This document shows, one piece after another, positions 42,521 through 53,224 of a DNA stretch of 64,000 nt; the first letter of the stretch is position 1; each line of letters starts with the position of its first letter. The position numbers and the translations under genes were made by a program. The stretch is taken from positions 10,058,027-10,122,026 of the forward strand of contig NC_034016.1 of NCBI RefSeq assembly GCF_000346465.2, in the 5' to 3' direction. A model generated the notes under the pieces. That model saw only the letters and a list, made by a program, of their open reading frames with translations, was not told the DNA's origin and ran no database searches. This DNA is from Prunus persica. Its lineage: Eukaryota; Streptophyta; Magnoliopsida; Rosales; Rosaceae.

Positions 42521-44060
42521 ATTTTACATTAATAAAAAGAACAAGAAGATACAACATAACACCATAAACACCAGAAACAGGAAATTAAAGACTTTATCTT
42601 AAACAGATAAATAGTTAATTTAAATGGATAGAAAATCATCCACAGACTGTTGAAAGCCTTTTGATGATTAAACTTTTACAACATACAAGAAATATACAAG
42701 GTCTTTCATTATTATACATTGCCATAGCTATTTGATTGAACCAAACAAAGAAAAGATGTGAACTGTGCAAAGTGAAGATCGCCATATGTGTGCATACGGA
42801 AGTATGATATATCTATGTGGTGAGATGTTGAAGATGATGTATTGGGGTGGGCTCTTTTTCCTCCAGGCATAGTTGGAATTATGCAGTGGAAGGGAAAATT
42901 TCAAACTATGCAGTTGGCAAACAGGGCGGATCCACATAGGGGTAAGAGGGGTCAATTGACCCCTACAAGTCTAGAATTCACCATTGAAGACGAAGATGTT
43001 GACCCCTGCAAATTATCTACAAACTGTTGTTGTAAGTAAATGTCTTTGTCCTTTTACTTTCATTTATTTTTATATTACTCCATTTACTTAAGTTTACAAT
43101 ATAAATAAAGAAGTACTCTGCATTTGGATTCAAATAAAAATACTAGAAAATCAAATTCCCAAAAAATCAAAATATGAAAAATTGGTTTTAGTGCAAAATA
43201 CGATTTAGGCTAAAAATGATGGCTCATTAAGTCAATATATACTCATGCTAAATCCCATAAAATGAAGTTTTCTTATTTGATATGTAAGGAATAAAAGCCG
43301 CCAAAAATTATCTTGAGAAAATGATTATTCCGAAAAACCATTTTTCATACTTAGCCAATATTTTTACATACAACAATTTTTCATGTATGATATAAATGCA
43401 TGAAGGGACCTAAGGTCAATCTAGGTAAAAAGCTTAGATGTTCAATCCACAAAAAGTTTTACAAGAATAACCTAACTTTTACGTATTGAAGAAATATTTG
43501 CTTGAATGAGCTCCCCTTAAGACAGTACTCATAAGGGTCCAAAGTTTGAGAGCTAGAGCCCAAAAGAAACGCAGATAAAGCCCAAAATCACAACGACGAC
43601 GGACCTCAAAAATAACATAAATGCCCTAAAATGAGCATGATTACGTTAATATATGCCAGCTCTTACGTCGAATAGGACGAGACGCTTGGGAGGCGAAGAG
43701 GATTGCGCTAAATTTTTGGAGTTGATGCAATGCTCTTTGATAATGAACATGAGTATTTGTTATGATTTTATCTATTAACTATGAATTAGAGTATTATTGT
43801 TTCATTTTGATGGGTCTATTTTGTATATAAATTTTTTTAACCTTTTACATGTTGACTCCTGGAATGAAAATTCCTGAATCTGCCACTATTGGCAAAAAAG
43901 GCAGTGCCGAAACCGCCTCTAGAACGACGACGTTTGGAGTGTTCATGGTAGTTGAGGTTGGAAGTGAAGCCAAGTTTGTGTTGGATGAGGTGGTAGAGTG
44001 CAATTCTTGCTGAAGTAAAGCCTTTAGTCACCCCAGCAAATATCACCAAATGTCACCAAG
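42520..44060 (-). pseudogene. proline-rich protein gene relic 2, cut by a hAT element
   Basis: A diverged duplicate of the segment around 31790-35330. The coding-like part on the minus strand at about 44020-43900 reads QQELHSTTSSNTNLASLPTS, matching relic 1. The 3' flank (AACTGTGCAAAGTGAAGA, GGGCTCTTT, CATAGTTGG) matches at 42640-42900. No complete frame remains. The hAT element at 42922-43888 separates the two parts. Confidence 0.6.
42922..43888. mobile_element. non-autonomous hAT-type element
   Basis: 967 bp flanked by a perfect 8-bp duplication TTGGCAAA at 42914-42921 and 43889-43896. It begins CAGGGCGGATCCACA and ends CTGAATCTGCCACTA, imperfect hAT-like TIRs. The duplicated segment near 32790 has an uninterrupted TTGGCAGA at the same place. 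The interior is AT-rich without a transposase frame. Confidence 0.85.
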
Positions 44061-44149
44061 TAATGGTGACTGTTGCCGACTTTTATACGTCTGTGAAAGA
44101 GATATATTTTAGAAACACTCACGCAATCCCCTCACCTCTTGAGTTCTCT

Positions 44150-45066
44150 AAAAAAACCTAGTCACACTCTGGTCCTCTTTCTCCTTACCGACAACCAATC
44201 GCAAGGAAGCTAAAGGGGGAGGTGGCCACTGCTCTTCCTCCCCTCTGCCCATTTTCCCCTTCCTCTCCTCATCTCCCATTCTTTTTCTCCCATTCTTTCC
44301 CTTCCTCTTATCCCCTCTTCTCCTCTCGTTTCCCAACCCAGATAGTCTAGATCTGTTTGTCTGTTTATTTTATTTGATTATTTTTGCAGTGTTCTAGGTG
44401 GCTGGTGTTGTTTTCGTCTCAACAATGGCGACAGTAGTGACCCTGGATTATGTCTCTTCTCAGGAGAGTTGTGATACATGGTTGCTGATGTTTTGTCTAT
44501 GTTTCAATAGTGGCGGCAGAAGCGATGCTGGTGGTAATTGTTAGGATGTGGTGCTCTTCTCTACTCTGCGCCGACCAAAGAACTATGCTTGGTCATAGGA
44601 GTTTTTTTATGTCGGCCTTTGAGTTGAAGTGGAGTGCTTCTCAGGGGTCCTTTTACTATTGTTTATGTGTTCTCCTGCGTGTTCTCTCCTGATTTCTTCT
44701 ATGGTATGCCTTGTAGTTTGTGTAGATGTCAAAGAACTATGATTTTGCTCATAAAAGGCTTCTTTTGACAGTTGGGATGTTCTGCGGTCCTCTCATGTGG
44801 GCCTACTATGTTGGTCTATTGTTGCGGTTCTCGTCGGAGGTCTATGTGTTTGTTTTCATTTTTGATTTGTTCTTTTATTATAATGGTTCAAAGTGACCTG
44901 AATCTGACTCTCTTGTTAGGTTATGACATGTGTGGTACTCTTTTCTCTCACGGAGTTTGTTCTATGAGGTTGTCCTAGGAAGGTTTTAACGAAGCCACTG
45001 TATCACGTCATTCTTTGTACGTCTTTAATTCTATGAATGAATTCTCTTTCTGAAAAAAAAAAAAAA
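44150..45066 (+). mobile_element. candidate LINE-like 3' fragment
   Basis: The segment ends GGTTTTAACGAAGCCACTG, a TATGAATGAATTCTCTTTCTG-like stretch and a pure A-run of 14 (about 45053-45066), the usual look of plant non-LTR retroelement 3' ends. The body is C/T-rich and then G/T-rich with no intact ORF2. The 5' limit and target duplication are not clear. Confidence 0.45.
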
Positions 45067-46603
45067 TTTATACAAAACAAAACAAAATAGTGACTGTTAC
45101 CAATTTTTTTTTTGTAGTCTTTCTGTTTGCCCGTTGTGATTATGCATTATTCCCATCAACTCTTTTCAAATGCTACAACCCACCATAGCCTTGGTTGTGG
45201 TAGGATTATTAAAGATTGTACGTCTCTCAGCTGGGAATTCAATCTACTAGCGACCAAGATGATGGATCTTATTTTTCATGTTCATCGTGAATGGGAATCA
45301 TATGAATCAAGTGATAACTAGTTCGGATTTAAATAAGATCAGATTGGATTGGATTTAAACCTCTAATCTTATATATGATTGAATTAGAAAAATCACAATC
45401 CAATCTATATATATTGGATCGAACGCGGATTAACTAAATTATATTGATTTTGAATTGATATGCACATCCTACTGCTAACCTCCGTCAATGTTCATATATC
45501 AAATCGAAACTTATTTTGAACACATCAGACATGGAGATTAATAGTTCAATGGTACTAACATTAGTATATGTTAGGCCTGTATATATGTAAGCATTAAGTG
45601 ACTATCATCATCATGATCAGTATTTCCATTAATGGAAATGCAAACTTAAAATAGTTTATCTAATCACACACACCAAGACTAATTCTGCACGTCTTTTGGC
45701 TGGCAGAGCTGGGTCTGGATCACCTACTTACTCAAAGTGTATTGATTCTGTAGGTTTACGAAATCAGATACTGTTGCTGGTATGACGGGCATTTTTCATT
45801 CGTATGGCTGTAAAGATCAGTCTATTTTGTTATCATTTAAATAAATTCTGTGCTTTTAGACTAATCAGAGTGTAAAGTAGTGGGCAACAAAATGTTTTTT
45901 TTATAGCATACTAATTGCTGCCAAATCGTATCGGGAATGACTGTTGATTATTTGGGGTGCGCACCGCTCGGTTCTGTTCGGTTTCTGTAAAGTTGGACCA
46001 TGAGGAGAACCATTTCCTTGGCACTTGTTGCTGGATCCACGCATCCCCACTCTTTCTTGCGGCTTTTGTTTTTTTGGTGGTAATCAATTCAAGTTGATTC
46101 AAAATTCAAAAATAGGGAAGGAAACAAATGGAGAATACAAGAGTCGAAAATGCCAAATATAGGAGTAAAGCACCATCAACACGGGGAAAGTTAGACTTAA
46201 ACCAGCACAGTTTAGTATAATAATCTTCTCCATCACAAAATCAAAACAAAATACAACACAAAGCCACCGTCAACATATAAAGGACCGAGACGGCACAATT
46301 ATGGTTACAAAGGAGGGGATACACACCCACCGCACAGGTCAGAACCGCTGCACATAAAAATCTAAAAAGAGAATTTCCCAAAAAAACAAAAACACATCAG
46401 CACCAGAATATTCCTCCAAGGGGAGCTAGGGTTGGGAGTAAAAGTCGCTCCTCTTAGGATTGCGTGGTTATGCGACTTTCTTGCTGCTTAAGTTATGCCC
46501 CCAAGCTTCGACAAAAAACAAAAAACAAAAAAGTTATGCCCCAAGTTCCCAACAGGCAATCAATAACCATTTTCCGCACAGATAATAGTTGACTTGAGTG
46601 GCT

Positions 46604-46609
<6 letters not shown>
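45067..46609. other. intergenic, no gene recognised
   Basis: AT-rich. Paired ATTGGATTGGATTTAAA-like stretches near 45340-45430 hint at a small MITE but no target duplication was found. 45900-46560 may contain decayed retroelement sequence. The downstream part should include the promoter of the methyltransferase gene. Confidence 0.45.

Positions 46610-46634
<25 letters not shown>
46610..46634. repeat. (GA)n tract in the methyltransferase 5' leader
   Basis: A GA run that ends immediately before the ATG at 46635, so it is probably transcribed as 5' UTR. Confidence 0.8.
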
Positions 46635-46640
<6 letters not shown>

Positions 46641-48027
46641 GAAGAATTTCCTATGACGGGTGGAGATGGCCCAAACAGCTATGCCAAAAATTCTAATGCA
46701 GCGGTATCTTAATAGTTCATCTATTGCCTTTGAATTTTGAGTGCTGGAAATTTCTTCTTCTCAACAGCTACCTATATATTTCCAACTTTTATTAATTACT
46801 GCATTTTTTTAATTATGCTGCTGAAATTTTCTTAGTTTACAAATCAAATAAGGTTTTGGCAGATTATATCATGTAAATTATTTACGGTTATTATATATGC
46901 AAAACAATTTTCTATATGCATAATAAAGTTAATGTTAATCATCAAATTTCCTGTAGGCCAAGGCAGCAGATGGTGCAAAGGCAATGTTGGTTGCAGCAAT
47001 ATTCGAAAACCTTGACATTGAAACTCTGCAGTCTCGGCCAACAACATTCCGGATTGCTGATTTAGGTTGCTCTGTTGGACCTAACACATTCATTCAAGTG
47101 GACAACATAATTGATGCCGTATCTCAAAAATACCACAAGAAGAGCAAAGTCCAGTCTGCTGGTGAACTCCCAGAGTTTCAAGTATACTTTAGTGATCTGG
47201 TGTCAAATGATTTCAACTATCTCTTTTCCACTCTCCCTCGAGATAGGCAATATTTCACTGCAGGAGTTCCGGGCTCTTTCCATGGAAGACTCTTCCCTGA
47301 GGCCTCTCTTAATTTTGTTTACTCGGCATATGCTCTGCACTGGCTCTCTAAGATACCAGACGAGCTACGTGACATCAACTCACCTGCATTTAACAAGGGC
47401 AGGATTTTGTATGGCAATGCACCGTATGAAGTTGGCCAGGCATATTCAGCTCAGTATGCCAAAGACATTAAGTCTTTTTTTCATGCTCGAGGACAAGAGC
47501 TTGCTCCTGGAGGCCTCATGTTGCTTTTGATTCCAGGGCGTCCCCATGGCACGCTTCCAGCACAGAATTCTCTTGCTCCTTATTTTCAACCCTTGGAGTC
47601 TACTCTCGCTGATATGGTGAACAAGGCAAGTCGCATTTTGCAATATCAAAATAGGGTAACATTTGTGAAAATATTAATGAATTGATATGTGCAGGGCTTA
47701 CTAAGCGAAGATAAATTTGACTCTTTCAACTTGCCCGTCTACTGCCCATCTGTGGAGGAGTTGGGGGCACTAATAGAAGAAACTGGGTGCCTTGACATAT
47801 TGACATTGGAGAGCATAGGTCAGATGCCTTTTAGCTTGCCTAGTGCACAAGGATGCAGAGCTGGGACGGAGAGCATTCTCAGAAAACATCTGGGGGATGA
47901 AATTATAGAACCGCTTTTCGATCTATATTCGAAGAATAAAAATATTGCTGCAGGAAGTGCTTCCCTTGTTCATGACGACAGCATGGCGGTTGGATTCTTT
48001 GTTCTTGTCAAGCGCAAATTGCTCTGA
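46635..48027 (+). CDS. SABATH-family carboxyl methyltransferase
   Basis: Three exons, 46635-46703, 46957-47625 and 47695-48027, give 356 residues, normal for SABATH enzymes. These transfer a methyl group from S-adenosylmethionine to the carboxyl of small acids (salicylate, jasmonate, loganate or farnesoate types), usually in the cytosol. Seen: N-terminal MTGGDGPNSYAKNS (7-20), the SAM motif ADLGCSVGPNT (57-67), GSFHGRLFP (129-137), the active-site-loop SAYALHWLSKIP (146-157) and the C-terminal DDSMAVGFFVLVKRK. The loop reads ALHW rather than the SLMW usual in salicylate methyltransferases, so the substrate cannot be assigned. Intron 1 is GT..AG. Intron 2 (47626-47694) is GC..AG with an AAG|GCAAGT donor; the nearby GT would break the frame. 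The frame is intact throughout. Confidence 0.9.
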
Positions 48028-49645
48028 TTAACATTCGAACTAATAAAACCTACTTTACAAGTAACTGAGTAGGATGGAAAAACCTATAAGTGATGGCTTT
48101 CCTTAGCCTACAGATCATTTGTTACTGGCTAAGGTTGTTTCTTTATTTTCTGTCTTTTACTTTTTGCATGGATAAGAAATAGAAAAATAAAAAAATCAGA
48201 TTATCAAAATTTGTTGTGGAGCTACGAAATCTCCAATTCTCCCTTGTTAATGACCTTCTTCAACTAATAATAGTATTCAAACTACTTTTACCACGTCCAA
48301 CAGCAATGGTGTTGGGTGTATGATGTTGACCTTGTTTGGACCACTTTTGGGGTCCAATTAAGTTAATGACGTGGAAAAGATTCTTGGGCCTTTTCAAGTT
48401 TTAGAAACCCAAAATTTGTTCCATCATGCCCATTTTTCCTAAAAAGTGGAATTTGGACCAAGTAGATACTGAGAAGCCAACTCGCATACATTGCAAAACT
48501 TGGGCCAAGGCCAAACGTTTTGTCCAAAATCAAACCAAGGAGAAACCCTATGGCGTTGTTGGTTCATGGAAAATGAGGTTTGGGGATGGGAAATTAACTA
48601 TTTTCCCATATTTGATAAGTTCAGGCATGAGAAATGATTGCCCGGCACATTGGAAAGTATGGGGGAAAATGAAGCTCTCCTCCCAACTTGGGTTTTGTTT
48701 TCCCTCATCGTGGGAAAGTTTGGGAAAATGAGTCAATATTAAATGTGCATTTTTCATGACCATTTTGTTCTCACTAACAATTTAGAATTACAATATATCA
48801 TTAAATGCATTCTTTTTTTATTTGATTTAATATGGATATAATTGAAAAATTATACAAACTTTGGTTTCCATTCTTACTCAAAACAAATATGGAAAAAAAT
48901 AAAATAAAGTGATATATCCCAGTTACTTTCCCGGCATTATCAAACGTGGAAAAAGAATCTTCCATTTTCTATCCCTGGAGAAATGACATGAAAAGTGATT
49001 TCCCCTCAAACCCGTTCCGTGAACCAAACTATATGGTGACAGAGGTGCCCATATACCGAGTATATCAATGACGTCAGAGCTATTAGCCATCAAACTACTT
49101 TTTGGCCACTCAAGAAAAAATTGAAAGGACTTGTATACCCCCGTCGAATCATCGAAGTGAACTGGTAATAGAAGGTAGAAACCTAGGCTTCCGTGATTGA
49201 GGTAAAAAAATATGGTTGAGGATTGATGACATGTCATATCGCTAAGCCAATAATATGAGGCCATGTGGGCTTCACGAAAATTGAAATGGTTATCAATTAC
49301 AGGCCCTAAATTAATCAACTTTGAATCTTCATTGATTTGAGAGCTATTATTAGGGCTGACTTGAAAGCTTAAAAACCCAAAAAAAAAAAGGAAAGAGTAA
49401 GATAAATTTAGTTCATTCTTTCTTATACGCATACACAAGTGTATGAATAATGAATATTAAGAATAACAACCCAACAGGAGTAAGAATAAGAACCCTTATA
49501 CATTAATACGATCATATGTAGCAATACATGATCAGAAAGAAACACAGGACATGAGATAATGATTACAAAGATATGTGTATGCCATAAACCCCGATATAGA
49601 AATAAATAGTGAAACAATTTAACTAAAAGAAATATTTAAGAATAT
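48028..49645. other. intergenic, no gene recognised
   Basis: Downstream regions of two converging genes. Around 48590-49010 there are inverted TTTCCC/GGGAAA-rich stretches suggestive of a MITE, without a clear target duplication. The frames at 48426-48731 and 48923-49438 show no domain. Confidence 0.45.
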
Positions 49646-50212
49646 TCAAGGATAGGTGGTTTTGTGGGGTGGAATGAGAGAAGGGCCGGGTGTGTCCTTG
49701 GGGAGGGTTGGGATGGAGGGCAATGTGGGCTTAGGTAGGTCAGCTGGGAGATGGGGAAGAGGTGGAATTTCAGGCAACTTTGGCAACTCAGGCTTTGGCA
49801 AAGTTGGGAAATTAGGACGTGGTGGCAATTCAGGCTTTGGAAGCTCAGGGACATGGGGCTCTTCTGCCAACTTGAGACCTTCAGGCTTTGGCAAAGTTGG
49901 AACATGGGGTACTGGTGGCAATTTGGGTTTCGGCAATGTTGGCAGCTCTGGCTTTGGCAATGTTGGTAGCTCTGGCTTCGGCAACGTTGGCAGTTCGGGC
50001 TTCGGCAACTGTGGCAGCTCGGGCTTCGGCAACTGTGGCAGCTCAGGTTTATGGAGTGGTGGCAGCTCAGGCTTTGGAAGCTCGGGCACTTGAGGCAAGG
50101 AAGTCTCGAGAAGAAAGCGAGCCCCGGCAACCATTGTTTTGGAGCTCATATGTGAGAAGGTAAAGAGCAGAAATAGTGGTATGACAGAAGCCGGGAGGCG
50201 AAGATAGGCCAT
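49646..50212 (-). CDS. PELPK-repeat cell-wall protein (minus copy)
   Basis: 188 residues from the ATG at 50212. This start was chosen over the upstream in-frame Met at 50350 because it opens the signal peptide (MAYLRLPASVIPLFLLFTFSH) and matches the paralogue. After FLLETSLPQVPELP come 8-residue repeats of KPELPxLP type (about six clean copies), then looser PELP and PTLP units, ending PPHKTTYP. The PELPK motif defines Arabidopsis PELPK1-like hydroxyproline-rich cell-wall proteins, so an apoplastic structural role is likely. No enzyme domain. TATAAAT lies at 50297-50303, about 85 bases upstream of the ATG. It is divergent to the plus copy at 51259-51954, which has a longer repeat array. Confidence 0.85.
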   Translation of the reverse strand: MAYLRLPASVIPLFLLFTFSHMSSKTMVAGARFLLETSLPQVPELPKPELPPLHKPELPQLPKPELPQLPKPELPTLPKPELPTLPKPELPTLPKPKLPPVPHVPTLPKPEGLKLAEEPHVPELPKPELPPRPNFPTLPKPELPKLPEIPPLPHLPADLPKPTLPSIPTLPKDTPGPSLIPPHKTTYP

Positions 50213-50296
50213 ATTTTGGACGAGGTATGAAATTCTGAAAGCTTTAGTTCTTGATAAGTTTATGAGTTGTGATTTTGCTTGATCATCTAAACCAGC

Positions 50297-50303
50297 ATTT
50301 ATA
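50297..50303 (-). promoter_or_regulatory. TATA box of the minus PELPK gene
   Basis: TATAAAT on the minus strand, within a block (TTCTAGCTCTTTAC.TTTCTC before, GCTGGTTTAGATG after) that is conserved upstream of the plus copy. Confidence 0.7.
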
Positions 50304-50350
50304 GAAAGAGAAACGTAAAGAGCTAGAATTGAAAAACATGGAGATCTCAA

Positions 50351-51258
50351 AACGTTTGGTCGAAGGGTATTGGTGTTGTTAGTTCAACTTCTGAACTACT
50401 GCATTCATATATATCTACTTCCCTTCTGTACTTGACAAGTAATCAATATTCCTTTTGTTTTTCTACCAAATTTTCAATTTTGTCTTCGATTACTTTTTAG
50501 AGTGATTATAGAATACTACGGTAGTAAGGTCACATTTTATAATATAAGTGGATATTTATTGATATTATTCTCTAAAAAGGGAGAAAATAAATCATGTCGT
50601 CCACTCATATTATAACACGTGTATAAGATGTACCATGTGAGATTTAATTTTTTAACTAGTGCTGTGGGGAGAACTACTGTCAATGATCCCAAATAAACAC
50701 AACCAAAAAAATGTATCAAAATAATTCAAACTTGAGGGAGATCTAAATTCAAGAAACTATATCTTCAAAATCACCCAAAATTTCATGAATGACTGAAAAG
50801 CAAAAGGGAGAGCCAGCAGTAGATGTTGGGGTTGCTGCCAACCACCAACCTAAGTGAGTTATCTACATTAAGCCCTTAATTTAATTACTTAGATCTAATT
50901 AGCCACAGAATAAAGCTCTCAATATTATTCTTTTGTAGGTCCTACATTGCCAAGACAACAGATATACAAAAGCTTATATAGGAAACAATTGTCATATATA
51001 TGGCTGTCAATTTGTCAAGATATACTTGTGGAAATTAAGTAAAGAAACAAAGAAGATCAATATGTATGCAGAAGTTGAGCTACCAACACCAATACCCTTT
51101 GACCTTGATGCTTTTCAAGTCTAGCTCTTTACATTTCTCCATCTATAAATACTGGTTTAGATGCAGAAGCAAAATCACAACTCATAACCTTTAAAACAAC
51201 TATATATCTTTCATAATCTGATTCATCATCCTTTGTCATTAGCTAGCTAGCTCCAAAA
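50351..51258. promoter_or_regulatory. bidirectional upstream region of the PELPK pair
   Basis: About 0.9 kb between two divergent genes. The outer roughly 120 bp at each side are inverted copies of each other; the middle (about 50420-51070) is AT-rich and shows no shared structure or gene. Confidence 0.6.
51144..51150 (+). promoter_or_regulatory. TATA box of the plus PELPK gene
   Basis: TATAAAT, preceded by GTCTAGCTCTTTACATTTCTC and followed by ACTGGTTTAGATG, matching the minus copy. Confidence 0.7.
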
Positions 51259-51954
51259 ATGGCATGTCTTCGCCTCCCGGCTTTTGTCCTACCACTACTT
51301 CTGCTCTTTGCCTTCTCACTTATGAGCACCAAAACAATGGTTGCAGGGGCTCGCTTTCTTCTCGAGACTTCCTTGCCTCAAGTGCCCGAGCTTCCAAAGC
51401 CTGAGCTGCCACAATTGCCCAAGCCTGAGCTTCCACATTTGCCAAAGCCTGAGCTGCCACAAGTGCCTAAGCCTGAGCTTCCACAACTTCCTAAGCCTGA
51501 GCTTCCACAGTTGCCAAAGCCCGAGCTGCCACCGCTTCCTAAGCCTGAGCTACCGCAGTTTCCAAAGCCTGAGCTACCGCAGTTTCCAAAGCCTGAGCTG
51601 CCACCATTGGCTAAACCCGAAATACCATCAGCACCTCATGTCCCAACTTTGCCAAAGGAAGGCCATAAGTTGGCTGAAATACCACATGCCCCAACCTTGC
51701 ATGAGTTACCTCAACTTCCAAAGCCTGAATTGCCACCACTTCCCGCTTTCCCAACTTTGCCGAAGCCCGAGCTGCCAGCGGTGCCCAATGTCCCTACTTT
51801 ACCAAAGCCTGAAGTGCCAAAGTTGCCTGAAATTCCACCTCTACCACATCTCCCAGCTGAGCTACCTAAACCCACATTGCCCTCCATCCCAACCCTCCCC
51901 AAGGCCACACCCCTCCCTTCACTCATCCCACCTCACAAAACCACCCTTCCTTGA
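51259..51954 (+). CDS. PELPK-repeat cell-wall protein (plus copy)
   Basis: 231 residues, single exon. Residues 1-33 form a signal peptide ending near MVAGA (MACLRLPAFVLPLLLLFAFSL). The mature N-terminus RFLLETSLPQVPELP equals that of the minus copy. The repeat region (about residues 48-120) has about ten KPELPxLP octamers, where x-L varies as QL, HL, QV, PL, QF. The 24-bp DNA unit is very uniform, so the array probably changes length by unequal exchange. The C-terminal part has PTLPKPE units and ends PPHKTTLP. It belongs to the PELPK1-like cell-wall hydroxyproline-rich proteins by motif; function in wall structure or growth is inferred. The longer array is the main difference from the divergent copy. 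Confidence 0.87.
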   Translation: MACLRLPAFVLPLLLLFAFSLMSTKTMVAGARFLLETSLPQVPELPKPELPQLPKPELPHLPKPELPQVPKPELPQLPKPELPQLPKPELPPLPKPELPQFPKPELPQFPKPELPPLAKPEIPSAPHVPTLPKEGHKLAEIPHAPTLHELPQLPKPELPPLPAFPTLPKPELPAVPNVPTLPKPEVPKLPEIPPLPHLPAELPKPTLPSIPTLPKATPLPSLIPPHKTTLP

Positions 51955-52545
51955 TTCCCTTAAAATATTTCGAATTAATTTGTTTCACTATTTATATATA
52001 TCTTTGTAATCATCATGTCTTCTCCAGTGTTTCTTTCTTATCATGTACTGCAACATTTGAGTATTAATGTATAAGAGTGCTTATAGTTACTTCTGTTGGA
52101 TGACTATTCTTAATTTATTCTTATACTTTAAATTTCGTCTGATATTATCTTTACTAGCTCATTTAACATAAATATTAAACTTGAAAGTGAAAACAATTTC
52201 AAATAGATTTCAGTTTATAGTTTTTGTTTTCACTTTTGTTACTCCTTCCCTCCTCCCCTCTCATCTTCTCCCCACTCTCATTCTCACTTCGATTCTCCCT
52301 CATTTCCTTCTATACTCTAGCACAAAAAATGAAAACTAAACACTAAAATTGAAATGGTTATCAAACGGGCCCTAAATTGTTACAACTCGCACTATTAATG
52401 TCAATCGTTGGCAAAAACAAAGTACTTAAGACAACTAATCAGTAAGTGTTTGAGCCCCTGCAAGGGTCCCCTGTTCATATTGATTAGATACATATCGTTA
52501 TGCAAACCGATATTGCACATTCTTTAGAAATCTCCTCCCCTCTCA

Positions 52546-52602
52546 GTTTCTGTGACTCTTTCCAGTTTGTTGTTTTTAAGTTCTTCGGAAAGCCCTAATT
52601 CA
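52546..52602 (-). pseudogene. short duplicated fragment of carbonic anhydrase exon 3
   Basis: The plus-strand sequence from GTTTCTGTGACTCTTTCCAG through TTTGTTGTTTTTAAGTTCTT to CCCTAA matches the exon 3 region around 55418-55466 at roughly 80% by eye. It lies about 0.6 kb beyond the gene's stop codon. Only a fragment of the exon is present. Confidence 0.6.
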
Positions 52603-52897
52603 CTTTATTATGCTCACTGAAAGAGAATGCAGGCAGTGGTAAACAGTAATTTCTTTGAATTTCGTATTGGTAACCCCGAGGACTCGTTTGGTTGTCTAAA
52701 AACAACATGGATTGGATTACGCTTAATCTTATTAGACCAAAAGGTTTGACACTATGTTGGATTGGATTATGTCTCATCATACTAACCTATGTAAAAAGCA
52801 TGTTTTAATTAATCCAGTCCTTTAATCATGTACACATCATTTGATTAGTGTTATCCTCTCCAATCCAACGTAATCCAATACGATATAATTCCCAATC

Positions 52898-53028
52898 ACC
52901 GAACATTAGGTGATAGCATAGCAACGAAATGAAGAACAATGAAAGTCAAATCCTGAATTGGTCACCAAACATTAGGTGATAGCATAGCAATGAAATGAAG
53001 AACAGTGAAGATCAAATCCTGAATTGGT
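52898..53028. repeat. tandem duplication of about 64 bp
   Basis: Two copies of a unit holding AACATTAGGTGATAGCATAG and CAAATCCTGAATTGGT, with a few substitutions. Confidence 0.85.
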
Positions 53029-53224
53029 GCCCGCATCGCCATTTCTACGAATTGTGAACTTTAACATTAAATAGAACTCTATCAAGCGCAAAACACACCA
53101 CACTACATTATTTTTTCAGTTTTACATTATTTTTTCAGCTCTCTTAAATTTATGCCCCTTTAATACAAACAACTTTTTAAATAACTTATCTGAGGAATAA
53201 GATACAACAAGGCCACACATGAAA

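Larger units (their letters stand above)
51955..53224. other. intergenic, with small repeats
   Basis: No gene recognised. It contains a roughly 50-bp sequence like carbonic anhydrase exon 3 (52546-52602), a possible MITE with ATGGATTGGATTACG-type inverted parts (about 52690-52900), and a tandem duplication at 52898-53028. Confidence 0.5.

Noticed and set aside
49656..50093. Gly-rich open frame opposite the minus PELPK gene
   Set aside because: It is the antisense shadow of a 24-bp repeat coding for PELPK units; the same happens at 51711-51926.
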